This document shows positions 17,337 through 24,392 of a DNA stretch of 34,210 nt, piece by piece (position 1 is the first letter of the stretch; every line of letters starts with the position of its first letter). Made by a program: the position numbers and the translations under genes. Under the pieces are notes generated by a model, which saw only the letters and a program-made list of their open reading frames with translations, was not told the origin of the DNA and did not search any database. Source of the DNA: Streptococcus penaeicida (GTDB lineage Bacteria > Bacillota > Bacilli > Lactobacillales > Streptococcaceae); the NCBI RefSeq assembly GCF_002887775.1, contig NZ_LOCM01000010.1, forward strand, positions 1 through 34,210, read 5' to 3'.

Positions 17337-18389
17337 ATGAAAATAAAAGGCTTAAGACAGGTTAGTCCCTTTGTGCCAGGGGAACAACCCCAAGAGCAAA
17401 AACTGATAAAATTGAATACCAATGAAAATCCCTATCCTCCAAGTCCAAAAGTTAAAAAGGCTTTGAAAGATTTTGATGTGGACCAATTGAAATATTATTC
17501 ACCAGTTGAACAGGATGATTTACGACAAGCCATTGCGGACCATTTAGGAGTGAATAAAGAAATGGTTATTATTGGCAGTGGCAGTGATGAAGTCCTATCC
17601 ATGTCCTTCCTTGCTTTCTTTAATAACCCCCAAGCTATTCTCTTTCCAGATTTGACTTATGGCTTTTATAAAATCCTAGCTAACCTCTATGGAATTCCCT
17701 ATCATGAAATTCCTTTGGAGGATGATTTCACATTATCCAATCACGGCTATTTACAGGATAATGGTGGTATTGTTTTGGTAAATCCAAATGCACCAACTGG
17801 ATTTGGGAAACCCCTCTCAGAAATTGAAGCTATTCTCAAAGCCAACCCTCAGGTAATGGTTATCGTTGATGAAGCCTATATAAACTTTGGTGGACAGACA
17901 GCCCTCCCCTTGCTAAAAGATTATCCAAATCTTTTCATCATCCGAACTTTTTCTAAAGATGCTTCCTTAGCTGGACTACGAGTTGGCTACGGCATTGGTC
18001 ACCCCCAAATCATCGACCTTATGAAAGCCATTAAAGATTCAGTCAATCCTTATAATTTGGATAGTATTGCTGAAGTTTTAGCCAAAGCAGCCATTGAGGA
18101 TTGGGCATATTACGAAAAAACCATTGCATCTATTTGCCAAACAAGGGATTGGTTTAAACAGGAGCTTGAGAAAATGGATTATACCGTTCTTCCAAGTCTT
18201 ACTAATTTCCTTTTGGTTAAGCCGCAAGGCATTGCATCCAGCGACCTCTATCAGCACTTAAAAGAGCACCATATCTATACCCGCTATTTTGCGGATGCGA
18301 TTAGAATCAAAGATTATCTCCGCATCTCAATCGGTAGCCAGAGTGATATGGAAACAGTATTGAAAGTTTTACAGGCATTAAAAAAATGA
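17337..18389 (+). CDS. hisC: Histidinol-phosphate aminotransferase family (HisC)
   Basis: 350-aa PLP transaminase, subgroup HisC. LNTNENPYPPSP (26-37), NPNAPTG (149-155), DEAY (178-181) and the Schiff-base lysine K207 in RTFSKDASLAGLRVG are all present. HisC converts imidazole acetol phosphate to histidinol phosphate and many members also transaminate aromatic 2-oxo acids. No other his gene is in the window; the gene follows the binding protein by 12 nt with a weak AAGGGT site. An orphan HisC may serve phenylalanine/tyrosine transamination; the sequence alone does not decide. Confidence 0.9.
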   Translation: MKIKGLRQVSPFVPGEQPQEQKLIKLNTNENPYPPSPKVKKALKDFDVDQLKYYSPVEQDDLRQAIADHLGVNKEMVIIGSGSDEVLSMSFLAFFNNPQAILFPDLTYGFYKILANLYGIPYHEIPLEDDFTLSNHGYLQDNGGIVLVNPNAPTGFGKPLSEIEAILKANPQVMVIVDEAYINFGGQTALPLLKDYPNLFIIRTFSKDASLAGLRVGYGIGHPQIIDLMKAIKDSVNPYNLDSIAEVLAKAAIEDWAYYEKTIASICQTRDWFKQELEKMDYTVLPSLTNFLLVKPQGIASSDLYQHLKEHHIYTRYFADAIRIKDYLRISIGSQSDMETVLKVLQALKK

Positions 18390-18411
18390 TGGACTCAGCC
18401 ATCATTTTTTT
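18380..18411. terminator. Bidirectional terminator between hisC and GST
   Basis: A 13-bp stem (18380-18392 with 18399-18411) with A and T runs on both sides. It contains the stop codon of hisC and reaches the stop of the convergent GST gene, so the two genes share one terminator. Confidence 0.9.
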
Positions 18412-19189
18412 AATTGATTTCTGTTAAAGAAATGTCAAGAGCCCGTTTGACCGCAGGACGATCAGCAATTCGAGCTGTCCACTCTTGTAAGTGTTGGTAT
18501 TGACTAACATTTAGAAATTGAGCAGCCTTAGGATAAATTTTATCCTGGCTCAATCGACCATACCAAGACCTAATAGCGATATCAGCTATACTGTATTCAT
18601 CTCCTGCAATGTAGTCTTTTTTGGCTAACTCTTTATCTAAAAGGTCTAATTGTCGTTTGGTTTCCATTGTATACCGGTTATTAGGGTATTCCAATTTTTC
18701 TGGAGCATAATGGAAGAAGTGACCGAAACCGCCACCTACAAATGGAGCAGCCCCCGTTTGCCAAAAGAGCCAATTCAAAACTTCTGTCCGTTGACGCCAG
18801 TCAGAAGAAATTAAGATTTGATATTTGTCAGCCAAGTAAAGCAAGATATTAGCTGACTCAAAAATGTTTACTGGTGCATCTAAGCTTTGATCTACGAGAG
18901 CAGGGATTTTGGAATTTGGGTTGATTGCGACGAAGTCAGATCCAAACTGGTCACCTTTACCAATATTAATTTTGAAGGCATCGTATTGAGCTTCCTCAAT
19001 ACCTAACTCTTTCAATTCTTCCAACATAATCAGCGGTTTAATGCCATTTGGCGTTGCAAGGGTATAAAGTTGAAAGGCTGCTTGACCTTTTGGTAATTCC
19101 TGTTGAAAACGACTTCCTGCCGTCGGTTGATTGCCATCTTCAGGCTTAGCCGTATTTTCCCAAACCTCAGGTAAATGATATTCTGTCAT
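18410..19189 (-). CDS. Glutathione S-transferase family protein (YghU-like)
   Basis: 259-aa soluble protein with a thioredoxin-like N-terminal GST domain (FQLYTLATPNGIKPLIMLEE; NPNSKIPALVD, where Pro is the usual cis-proline; ESANILLYLADKY) and a helical C-terminal domain (GDEYSIADIAIRSWYGRL). The long N-terminal extension, and a Thr-Pro-Asn in place of a catalytic Tyr/Cys, fit the nu-class YghU/YfcG disulfide-bond oxidoreductases. The frame is open to 19222, but AAGGAG about 10 nt before ATG 19189 fixes the start. It is a single minus-strand gene, convergent with hisC. Confidence 0.88.
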   Translation of the reverse strand: MTEYHLPEVWENTAKPEDGNQPTAGSRFQQELPKGQAAFQLYTLATPNGIKPLIMLEELKELGIEEAQYDAFKINIGKGDQFGSDFVAINPNSKIPALVDQSLDAPVNIFESANILLYLADKYQILISSDWRQRTEVLNWLFWQTGAAPFVGGGFGHFFHYAPEKLEYPNNRYTMETKRQLDLLDKELAKKDYIAGDEYSIADIAIRSWYGRLSQDKIYPKAAQFLNVSQYQHLQEWTARIADRPAVKRALDISLTEIN

Positions 19190-19325
19190 ATGCTTTTTCT
19201 CCTTGTTTATTCTTAAAGTCATGATATCAAAAAAGAGACGCTAAAACAAAAAATTAAATTGACTGAAAGTGAACAAAAGTAGTGAGGGATGAAAAAAGTC
19301 AAAAATTTACTTTAAAAGGTGAAAG

Positions 19326-19361
19326 TTGACTTGTAAGTCAGGACTAATAATATGGTATGAT
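19326..19361 (+). promoter_or_regulatory. add promoter region with dyad
   Basis: TTGACT (19326-19331), 16 nt, TAATAT (19348-19353); an extended -10 TGGTATGAT (19353-19361) is an alternative. TGACTT/AAGTCA (19327-19340) forms a dyad over the -35. The rest of 19190-19387 holds nothing else I recognise. Confidence 0.45.
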
Positions 19362-19387
19362 AATAAAAATACTTTTGGAGGTCAGCT

Positions 19388-20407
19388 ATGGATATTGAAA
19401 TGATTCGAAATTTAGCCAAGACAGAGTTGCATTGTCACCTAGACGGTTCTCTTTCCTTACCCATGATACGGCAGTTAGCCGACTTAGCTCAAATTAGTCT
19501 GCCTAAAGAGGATCAGGAGCTTAAACAACTTGTGACAGCGCCAGCCAAATGTCAGTCATTAATGGATTATTTGAGGACTTTTGATGTTATCCGACCTCTC
19601 TTACAAACAAGTCAGGCTTTAACGTTAGCTACTTACGATGTCATCAGGCAGGCAGTCCAAGAGAATGTCATTTATATTGAAATTCGTTTTGCACCTGAAC
19701 TTTCCATGGATAAGGGCCTATCTGCTAGCCAAGTGGTAGAAGCTGTTTTGATGGGGATTGCTAAGGCCGAAGCTGATTTTCCAATTATGGCTCGGGCTAT
19801 CGTTTGTGGTCTTCGACAATCCTCCATAACTTTATGTCAAGAAATATTTTCGCAAACCATCGAATGGGCAGATAAGGGACTAGTTGGCTTTGATTTTGCA
19901 GGGAATGAAGCCGATTTTCCACCAGGTTATTTAGCGGACATCATTAAAGAAACGCAAAAATTAGGACTTCCTTTTACCCTTCATGCCGGAGAGTGTGGTT
20001 GCCCACAGAATATCAATGATAGCATTGAATTAGGCATTAAACGACTTGGCCATGCGACCGCTATCCAGGGACAAAAAGAACTCTTAGATAAGGTTCTTTC
20101 CCAGGAAGTCTGTCTGGAATTATGTTTAACCAGTAATTTACAAACCAAGGCAGCAAAAACTCTGGCGGATTTTCCCTATCTCTTTTTGCAAAAAGCTGGC
20201 GCTAACATTTCCATCAATACAGATAATAGAACCGTCTCCGATACCAATTTAACGAAAGAGTACCAGCTTTATCAGAAGCATTTTGCAACCACAGTTAGTG
20301 AATTCTATCAGCACAATCAAGCTGCCATCGAGGCCTCCTTTACAAGCAAGGCTGAGAAAAAACTCCTATTAAAGCAGTTAGCATTAGCTTATGACCAATA
20401 TCTCTAA
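19388..20407 (+). CDS. add: Adenosine deaminase
   Basis: 339-aa amidohydrolase that deaminates (deoxy)adenosine to (deoxy)inosine in purine salvage. Zinc ligands H15 and H17 (ELHCHLDGS), H199 in HAGE with catalytic E202, H222 in GHATAI, and D279 in NTDN are all present. Length is normal. ATG 19388 has GGAGG 7 nt upstream. The enzyme is cytosolic, without a signal peptide. It stands alone, with a new promoter before flavodoxin, so cotranscription with that gene is possible but not required. Confidence 0.95.
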   Translation: MDIEMIRNLAKTELHCHLDGSLSLPMIRQLADLAQISLPKEDQELKQLVTAPAKCQSLMDYLRTFDVIRPLLQTSQALTLATYDVIRQAVQENVIYIEIRFAPELSMDKGLSASQVVEAVLMGIAKAEADFPIMARAIVCGLRQSSITLCQEIFSQTIEWADKGLVGFDFAGNEADFPPGYLADIIKETQKLGLPFTLHAGECGCPQNINDSIELGIKRLGHATAIQGQKELLDKVLSQEVCLELCLTSNLQTKAAKTLADFPYLFLQKAGANISINTDNRTVSDTNLTKEYQLYQKHFATTVSEFYQHNQAAIEASFTSKAEKKLLLKQLALAYDQYL

Positions 20408-20434
20408 AATGCGGATGCTTTTCTCCAAAAGTTA

Positions 20435-20443
20435 TGGTAAAAT
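20435..20443 (+). promoter_or_regulatory. Flavodoxin promoter
   Basis: Extended -10 TGGTAAAAT, 28 nt before the flavodoxin ATG. Confidence 0.55.
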
Positions 20444-20471
20444 AAGAGCAGTTTAGTTTTTGGAGGAAATT

Positions 20472-20921
20472 ATGGCATTAGCAAAGATCGTCTATGCCAG
20501 CATGACCGGAAATACTGAAGAAATCGCTGATATTGTAGCCAGTAAGTTGCAAGAATTGGGACATGACGTTGAATGTGACGAGTGTACCTCAGTTGATGCT
20601 TCAGAATTTGAAGATGCTGACATAGCAATTGTTGCAACTTATACTTATGGTGATGGTGATCTGCCCGATGAAATCGTAGACTTCTATGAAGATTTACAAG
20701 ATTTAGATTTGTCAGGTAAAATTTATGGTGTAGTCGGTTCTGGCGATACCTTTTATGATTATTTTTGTAAATCAGTTGATGAATTTGAGGAGCAGTTTGC
20801 TCTGACAGGTGCCATCAAGGGTGCGGACTCTGTTAAAGTGGATTTGGCAGCCGAAGATGAAGACATTGACAATTTAGAAGCATTTGCGGAAGCTATCTCT
20901 AAGGCAATGGATAACCTATAA
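20472..20921 (+). CDS. Flavodoxin
   Basis: 149-aa acidic FMN-binding electron carrier. The phosphate-binding loop SMTGNTEEIAD (about 10-20) and the flavin-contacting TYTYGDGDLPDE near 57-68 and GSGDTFYDYFC near 90-100 are typical of short-chain flavodoxins. A TTG at 20460 could open the frame earlier, but GGAGG (20463-20467) lies between it and ATG 20472, so ATG is the start. The partner is not shown; in streptococci flavodoxin may feed reductases of nucleotide or isoprenoid metabolism. A GAAA-loop terminator follows. Confidence 0.93.
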   Translation: MALAKIVYASMTGNTEEIADIVASKLQELGHDVECDECTSVDASEFEDADIAIVATYTYGDGDLPDEIVDFYEDLQDLDLSGKIYGVVGSGDTFYDYFCKSVDEFEEQFALTGAIKGADSVKVDLAAEDEDIDNLEAFAEAISKAMDNL

Positions 20922-20943
20922 GTCATTTGTTGAATAGAATGAG

Positions 20944-20969
20944 AATACTAGGGAAACCTAGTATTTTTT
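20944..20969 (+). terminator. Terminator after flavodoxin
   Basis: Nine-bp stem (20944-20952 with 20957-20965) closed by a GAAA tetraloop and followed by TTTTC. Confidence 0.9.
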
Positions 20970-20976
20970 CATAACT

Positions 20977-21004
20977 TGTTTTGTCCTTAGATTTTTCTTA
21001 TAAT
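20977..21004 (+). promoter_or_regulatory. Promoter of chorismate mutase and CLC
   Basis: TTGTTT (20977-20982), 16 nt, TATAAT (20999-21004). No fluoride (crcB) riboswitch motif is seen in the short leader. Confidence 0.55.
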
Positions 21005-21032
21005 AAGAGGATAGTATTGAAAGGAAGTCGTA

Positions 21033-21308
21033 ATGGATTTAAAAGAGATTCGTCCCCAAATTGATGCCATTGACCGTCAACTCGTCGCTTTAATGGAAAA
21101 AAGAATGGACTTGGTTCAAGCTGTAGCCGACTATAAAAAAGAACATGGGCTTTCTGTCCTTGATAGTGGTCGAGAAAAACAAGTGCTTGATAAAGTTGCC
21201 AGTCATATTCAAACAAAAACTTATGAGGAAACGATATTAGAGTCAATGCAAGCCATCATGGATCTGTCTAAAGCCTACCAAGTTAAAAGGATGGATTTAA
21301 ATGACTAA
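21033..21308 (+). CDS. Chorismate mutase, AroQ type
   Basis: 91-aa all-helical chorismate mutase that converts chorismate to prephenate in Phe/Tyr synthesis. MDLKEIRPQIDAIDRQLVAL contains the N-terminal active-site Arg helix. KRMDLVQAVADYKK and the following DSGREKQVL supply the Lys and Arg/Glu residues expected in the pocket. It is monofunctional: no prephenate dehydratase or DAHP synthase domain is attached. The stop lies inside the next gene (8-nt overlap), so translation is coupled to the CLC transporter. The ribosome site is AAAGGA. Confidence 0.9.
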   Translation: MDLKEIRPQIDAIDRQLVALMEKRMDLVQAVADYKKEHGLSVLDSGREKQVLDKVASHIQTKTYEETILESMQAIMDLSKAYQVKRMDLND

Positions 21309-22506
21309 AACAAAACTAATAGACCAACTTTTTATTTGCATTCTAGCTTTACTCATCGGATTAATAGTTGGTTGTATCGACTTTATTTTTGGTCAAGGCT
21401 TACTTTTGATTTCGGCTTTTAGGACTCAACATTTCATCTACCTCATCCCATTTTTAGCCTTAGCAGGATTAGCCATGACTTATCTATATCAGCGTTTTGG
21501 TGGAAAAGCTAAGGCAGGCATGGCCCTTGTTTTTGAGGTGGGCCATGGACGGGAAAAAGAGATTCCTCTTGTTTTAATTCCTCTCATTACAATCTCCACT
21601 TGGCTGACGCACCTCTTTGGTGCCAGTGCCGGTCGAGAAGGAGTAGCAGTCCAAATTGGTGCCACTGTTTCTCATTTCTTTTCCAAATACATTAAGAGTG
21701 AAAATAGTTCCCGTCTCTTTTTAGTTATGGGGATGGCAGCTGGTTTTGCCGGTCTTTTCCAAACTCCGACTGCAGCTATTCTATTTGCCATTGAGCTTTT
21801 ATTAATTAATCATATTTATTTCTCAGCCCTTGTTCCAACAGTAATAGCAGCCTTCACAGCCTCCTATACCAGTCATTTTTTAGGTTTAGAGAAATTTGAA
21901 GTCATGCTTACCAATGCTCCAAGTCTAACTTTGGAACTTTTTATTAAATTAATGGTATTAGGTCTCATTTTTGCCTTTGCCGGTAATAGTTTTGCCATCA
22001 GTTTAGCTAAAATGAAAACCAAATTGGCCAAACTGATTGAAAATCCTTATAAGCGAATAGCTATGGTGGGATTGGGCTTGAGCATCTGTTTAACAGTGAT
22101 GCATTTTGGTCGCTACAGTGGACTGGGAACAAACTTGATAGCGGACACCTTTGCTGGAAAAGAAATCTATGCTTATGATTGGTTCTTTAAATTGTTATTT
22201 ACGGTCATCACTATTGCAGCCGGTTATCAAGGTGGCGAAGTGACACCACTCTTTGCCATCGGAACAACTCTCGGAGCCGTTTTAGCACCACTATTTGGAT
22301 TACCCATTGAAATGGTTGCCGCCCTTGGCTATGTAGCTGTTTTTTCTAGCGCCACCAATACCTTCTTTGGACCGCTCTTTATCGCCTTTGAAGTCTTCGG
22401 ACCAGACCATTTTGTCCTTTTCTTTATCACACTTGTTTTTGCATACAGCATTGACCGTAAACACAGTATTTACAATAAGCAAGAAAGTCTTAGCTTGCCA
22501 AAATAA
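21301..22506 (+). CDS. CLC-family transporter, probable fluoride/proton antiporter type
   Basis: 401-aa integral membrane protein of the CLC family, with about ten or more hydrophobic segments. The gating glutamate is E113 in GREGV (111-115). The canonical chloride motif GSGIP is not present: at that place is GMALV (73-77), and the later motif is GGEVTPLF (311-318), not GGIFAP. These substitutions resemble the CLC-F branch, which exports fluoride in exchange for protons and which I recall as EriC1 fluoride resistance in oral streptococci. No C-terminal CBS domains are attached. Chloride transport cannot be excluded without a tree. It is translationally coupled to chorismate mutase. Confidence 0.85.
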   Translation: MTKTKLIDQLFICILALLIGLIVGCIDFIFGQGLLLISAFRTQHFIYLIPFLALAGLAMTYLYQRFGGKAKAGMALVFEVGHGREKEIPLVLIPLITISTWLTHLFGASAGREGVAVQIGATVSHFFSKYIKSENSSRLFLVMGMAAGFAGLFQTPTAAILFAIELLLINHIYFSALVPTVIAAFTASYTSHFLGLEKFEVMLTNAPSLTLELFIKLMVLGLIFAFAGNSFAISLAKMKTKLAKLIENPYKRIAMVGLGLSICLTVMHFGRYSGLGTNLIADTFAGKEIYAYDWFFKLLFTVITIAAGYQGGEVTPLFAIGTTLGAVLAPLFGLPIEMVAALGYVAVFSSATNTFFGPLFIAFEVFGPDHFVLFFITLVFAYSIDRKHSIYNKQESLSLPK

Positions 22507-22509
22507 CGC

Positions 22510-22538
22510 TTTACAGAGCTCGAAAAGTGTGGTAAAAT
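22510..22538 (+). promoter_or_regulatory. rplS promoter
   Basis: TTTACA (22510-22515), 17 nt, TAAAAT (22533-22538) with TGG before it. Confidence 0.75.
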
Positions 22539-22544
22539 ATCCTT

Positions 22545-22611
22545 TGTGTGTAATGGACACATAAAATTACGGCTAATCCGCTTAGACAGTCAAGCTCGCT
22601 CTAAAGATTAG
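22545..22611 (+). promoter_or_regulatory. L19 leader RNA candidate
   Basis: Two hairpins precede rplS: TGTGT/ACACA (22545-22549, 22557-22561), and CTAATC/GATTAG (22573-22578, 22606-22611) enclosing TTAGA/TCTAA (22582-22586, 22600-22604). Position and shape fit an autoregulatory ribosomal protein L19 leader; the match to the known family was not tested. Confidence 0.5.
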
Positions 22612-22632
22612 TAAGATAGGAGAATAGAAAAA

Positions 22633-22980
22633 ATGAATCCATTAATCCAAAGTTTGACTGAAAGTCAATTACGCTCTGATATTCCTGAGTTCCGCGCTGG
22701 GGACACTGTACGCGTTCACGCGAAAGTTGTCGAAGGTACTCGCGAACGTATCCAGATCTTTGAAGGTGTTGTTATTTCACGTAAAGGTCAAGGAATCTCA
22801 GAAATGTACACAGTACGTAAAATCTCTGGCGGTATCGGAGTAGAACGTACATTCCCAATCCACACTCCACGTGTTGATAAAATTGAAGTTATCCGTTACG
22901 GTAAAGTACGTCGCGCTAAACTTTACTACTTACGTGCATTACAAGGTAAAGCAGCACGTATTAAAGAAATCCGTCGTTAA
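22633..22980 (+). CDS. rplS: Ribosomal protein L19
   Basis: 115-aa large-subunit protein L19, located at the 30S-50S interface. The start [20 protein letters not shown], the core [27 protein letters not shown] and the end [17 protein letters not shown] are typical. Codon choice is of the highly expressed type. AGGAG lies about 10 nt before ATG. It is a single gene with its own promoter and leader. Its terminator is probably the one at the end of the first structured element downstream (23103-23126). Confidence 0.97.
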   Translation: MNPLIQSLTESQLRSDIPEFRAGDTVRVHAKVVEGTRERIQIFEGVVISRKGQGISEMYTVRKISGGIGVERTFPIHTPRVDKIEVIRYGKVRRAKLYYLRALQGKAARIKEIRR

Positions 22981-22993
22981 TCTAAGTTACTAA

Positions 22994-23126
22994 GGGCGTT
23001 AAAACCGCGAAAAGAAAATAGGAAATTGGCGCAGTGTCCTTGGACACAAGACAATTTATCTTTTTCTCGAAGCGGTTAGCCCGAGTACGATTCGGCAAAT
23101 CAAGTCTCCTGAGGGAGGCTTTTTTT
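22994..23126 (+). ncRNA. Structured RNA element A (tandem copy 1)
   Basis: A long hairpin: GGGC 22994-22997 with GCCC 23079-23082; bulge GTTAAA left and TA right; ACCGC 23004-23008 with GCGGT 23072-23076; then a loose region; AAATTG 23023-23028 with CAATTT 23052-23057; a 5/4 internal loop; GTGTCC 23034-23039 with GGACAC 23042-23047. It ends in a terminator (23103-23109 with 23114-23120, then T's). Copy B keeps the same plan with different paired bases. It may be the 3' end of rplS mRNA or a separate small RNA. No protein reading frame is convincing here. Confidence 0.5.
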
Positions 23127-23151
23127 GAACTCCGAATTCCTAAGATGCAAA

Positions 23152-23290
23152 GGCCGTCAAACGAGCCCCGCAAAAATAGGAATCTTGACGCAGAGTCACA
23201 GGACTCTAGGAGAGATTATCTTTTTTGCTCAGCTCGTAGGCAGTGCTCAATTACGACAAGAAAGCTCATCAGAAATGGTGGGTTTTTTCT
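23152..23290 (+). ncRNA. Structured RNA element B (tandem copy 2)
   Basis: Same architecture as element A: GCC 23153-23155 with GGC 23239-23241; bulge GTCAAA left and TA right; CGAGC 23162-23166 with GCTCG 23232-23236; AATCTT 23181-23186 with GAGATT 23212-23217; internal loop; AGAGTC 23192-23197 with GACTCT 23202-23207. Shared unpaired sequences with A are AAAATAGGAA, CGCAG and ATTATCTTTTT-like or TTATCTTTTT. It ends in a weaker terminator (23263-23270 with 23277-23284, wobble-rich) and T run. No promoter of its own was found. Confidence 0.5.
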
Positions 23291-23413
23291 TTTGTTGATT
23301 TTAGTAAGTGAAATAAAATGAAATGCTATTTGTTGAAAAAATCAGTTTAATAGTCCTTTACAAAATTTTTACTATTTTTAAAACGGTTTTAGTTTTTTCA
23401 TAAGACAGGTCTG

Positions 23414-23422
23414 TGATAAAAT
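23414..23422 (+). promoter_or_regulatory. Promoter of the TIM-barrel gene
   Basis: Extended -10 TGATAAAAT, 35 nt before ATG 23458; -35 not clear. Between 23291 and 23413 the sequence is AT-rich with no recognised feature. Confidence 0.5.
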
Positions 23423-23457
23423 ATAGTGAAGTAAAAATAATTTGTTAAGGAAAATAT

Positions 23458-24138
23458 ATGACAGATAAAAAAAGAGTAGCACCTATTGTAATGTCAGATC
23501 TTCGAAAAGAGATCATCAGAATGCCAGAGGTTATTTCTGAATGTTCTGGTATTTTTATTTACGGACGTCGTATCCGTTCCGTCTTATTTAGTACTGATGT
23601 TGCAATTATCGCTAATAGTAATGCTGACGCTGTTTTGGCTGTTTATCCCTTTACGCCACACCCAGCTATTTTGAAGTCAATTATGATTGCATCGACCGTT
23701 CCAGTTTTGGCAGGAGTTGGTGGCGGTTTAACCACAGGTTTTCGCTCTGCCAATATGAGTTTGTTTTCTGAATCAGAAGGTGCTTATGCAGTTGTTGTTA
23801 ACGGGCCAACTAAGATAGAAACGATAAGAGATATTGAAGATTTTATTGATATTCCAATCATTTATACGGTTGTTACGGAACATTCTGATATTGCCGGACG
23901 CATTGCTGCTGGTGTTGATATTTTAAATGTTTCTTGCGGACCAGATACTCCTCGAGTTGTACGTGAAATTCGAAAATCCTTTCCGGATTTTCCCATTATG
24001 GCTACTGGAGGACCGACTGATGAGACGGTCAAAGCTGTCATTGAAGCAGGTGCAAATGCAGTAACGATAACACCCCCAACTAATGGTGATCTCTTTAAAA
24101 AGAAAATGGTTAAGTACCGTGAGAGTCAAGAAGACTAG
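23458..24138 (+). CDS. Phosphate-binding TIM-barrel-like protein, function unknown
   Basis: 226-aa soluble protein. The C-terminal part has the phosphate-binding pattern of ribulose-phosphate-binding barrels: ILNVSCGPDTP, then FPIMATGGPTDETVKAVIEA (strand 7 with GG) and GANAVTITPPT (strand 8). An earlier glycine-rich LAGVGGGLTTG also suggests a ligand loop. I recall such proteins annotated only as 'hydrolase' in streptococci, and I see no hydrolase catalytic motif. Relatives by fold include KDPG aldolase, NanE and ThiE, but none of their full active sites is recognisable. AAGGA lies close to ATG. A tRNA gene follows, so it is not in an operon with a partner. Confidence 0.75.
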   Translation: MTDKKRVAPIVMSDLRKEIIRMPEVISECSGIFIYGRRIRSVLFSTDVAIIANSNADAVLAVYPFTPHPAILKSIMIASTVPVLAGVGGGLTTGFRSANMSLFSESEGAYAVVVNGPTKIETIRDIEDFIDIPIIYTVVTEHSDIAGRIAAGVDILNVSCGPDTPRVVREIRKSFPDFPIMATGGPTDETVKAVIEAGANAVTITPPTNGDLFKKKMVKYRESQED

Positions 24139-24199
24139 TCAATTTAACCTTGCATTTCTCAATTTTCTAAGCTACAATAGATAAGGTATTCTTGCCTTA

Positions 24200-24271
24200 G
24201 GCTCCTTAGTTCAATGGATATAACAACTCCCTCCTAAGGAGTAGTTGCAGGTTCGATTCCTGCAGGGGCCA
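24200..24271 (+). tRNA. tRNA-Arg (anticodon CCU)
   Basis: A 72-nt cloverleaf: acceptor GGCTCCT with AGGGGCC, anticodon stem ACTCC/GGAGT with loop CTCCTAA giving anticodon CCT at 24233-24235, and T arm TGCAG-GTTCGATT-CCTGCA. The discriminator is A24271 and CCA is not encoded. It reads the rare AGG codon. Confidence 0.95.
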
Positions 24272-24293
24272 TTTCTGAAAAAGCTTTAATAGT

Positions 24294-24316
24294 GACCAAA
24301 TTTTTGGTCCTTTTTT
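24294..24316 (+). terminator. Terminator after tRNA-Arg
   Basis: GACCAAA (24294-24300) with TTTGGTC (24303-24309), then CTTTTTT. Confidence 0.85.
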
Positions 24317-24392
24317 CATTTTTCAGCTGTCTTGTAAGTGTTTAGTGAAAATGACTTGTAAAGTTTTGTCATGATAAAGAAAGTAGGGTTAA

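Noticed and set aside
20970..21032. Fluoride (crcB) riboswitch before chorismate mutase-CLC
   Set aside because: The leader is only about 25-30 nt after the predicted start and lacks the conserved riboswitch core.
22982..23173. 63-aa minus-strand frame after rplS
   Set aside because: A by-product of the structured repeats; no ribosome site and no recognisable protein.
23034..23321. 95-aa reading frame in the gap after rplS
   Set aside because: It runs through the two structured elements and terminators, is rich in Arg/Ser with no family pattern and has no ribosome site.
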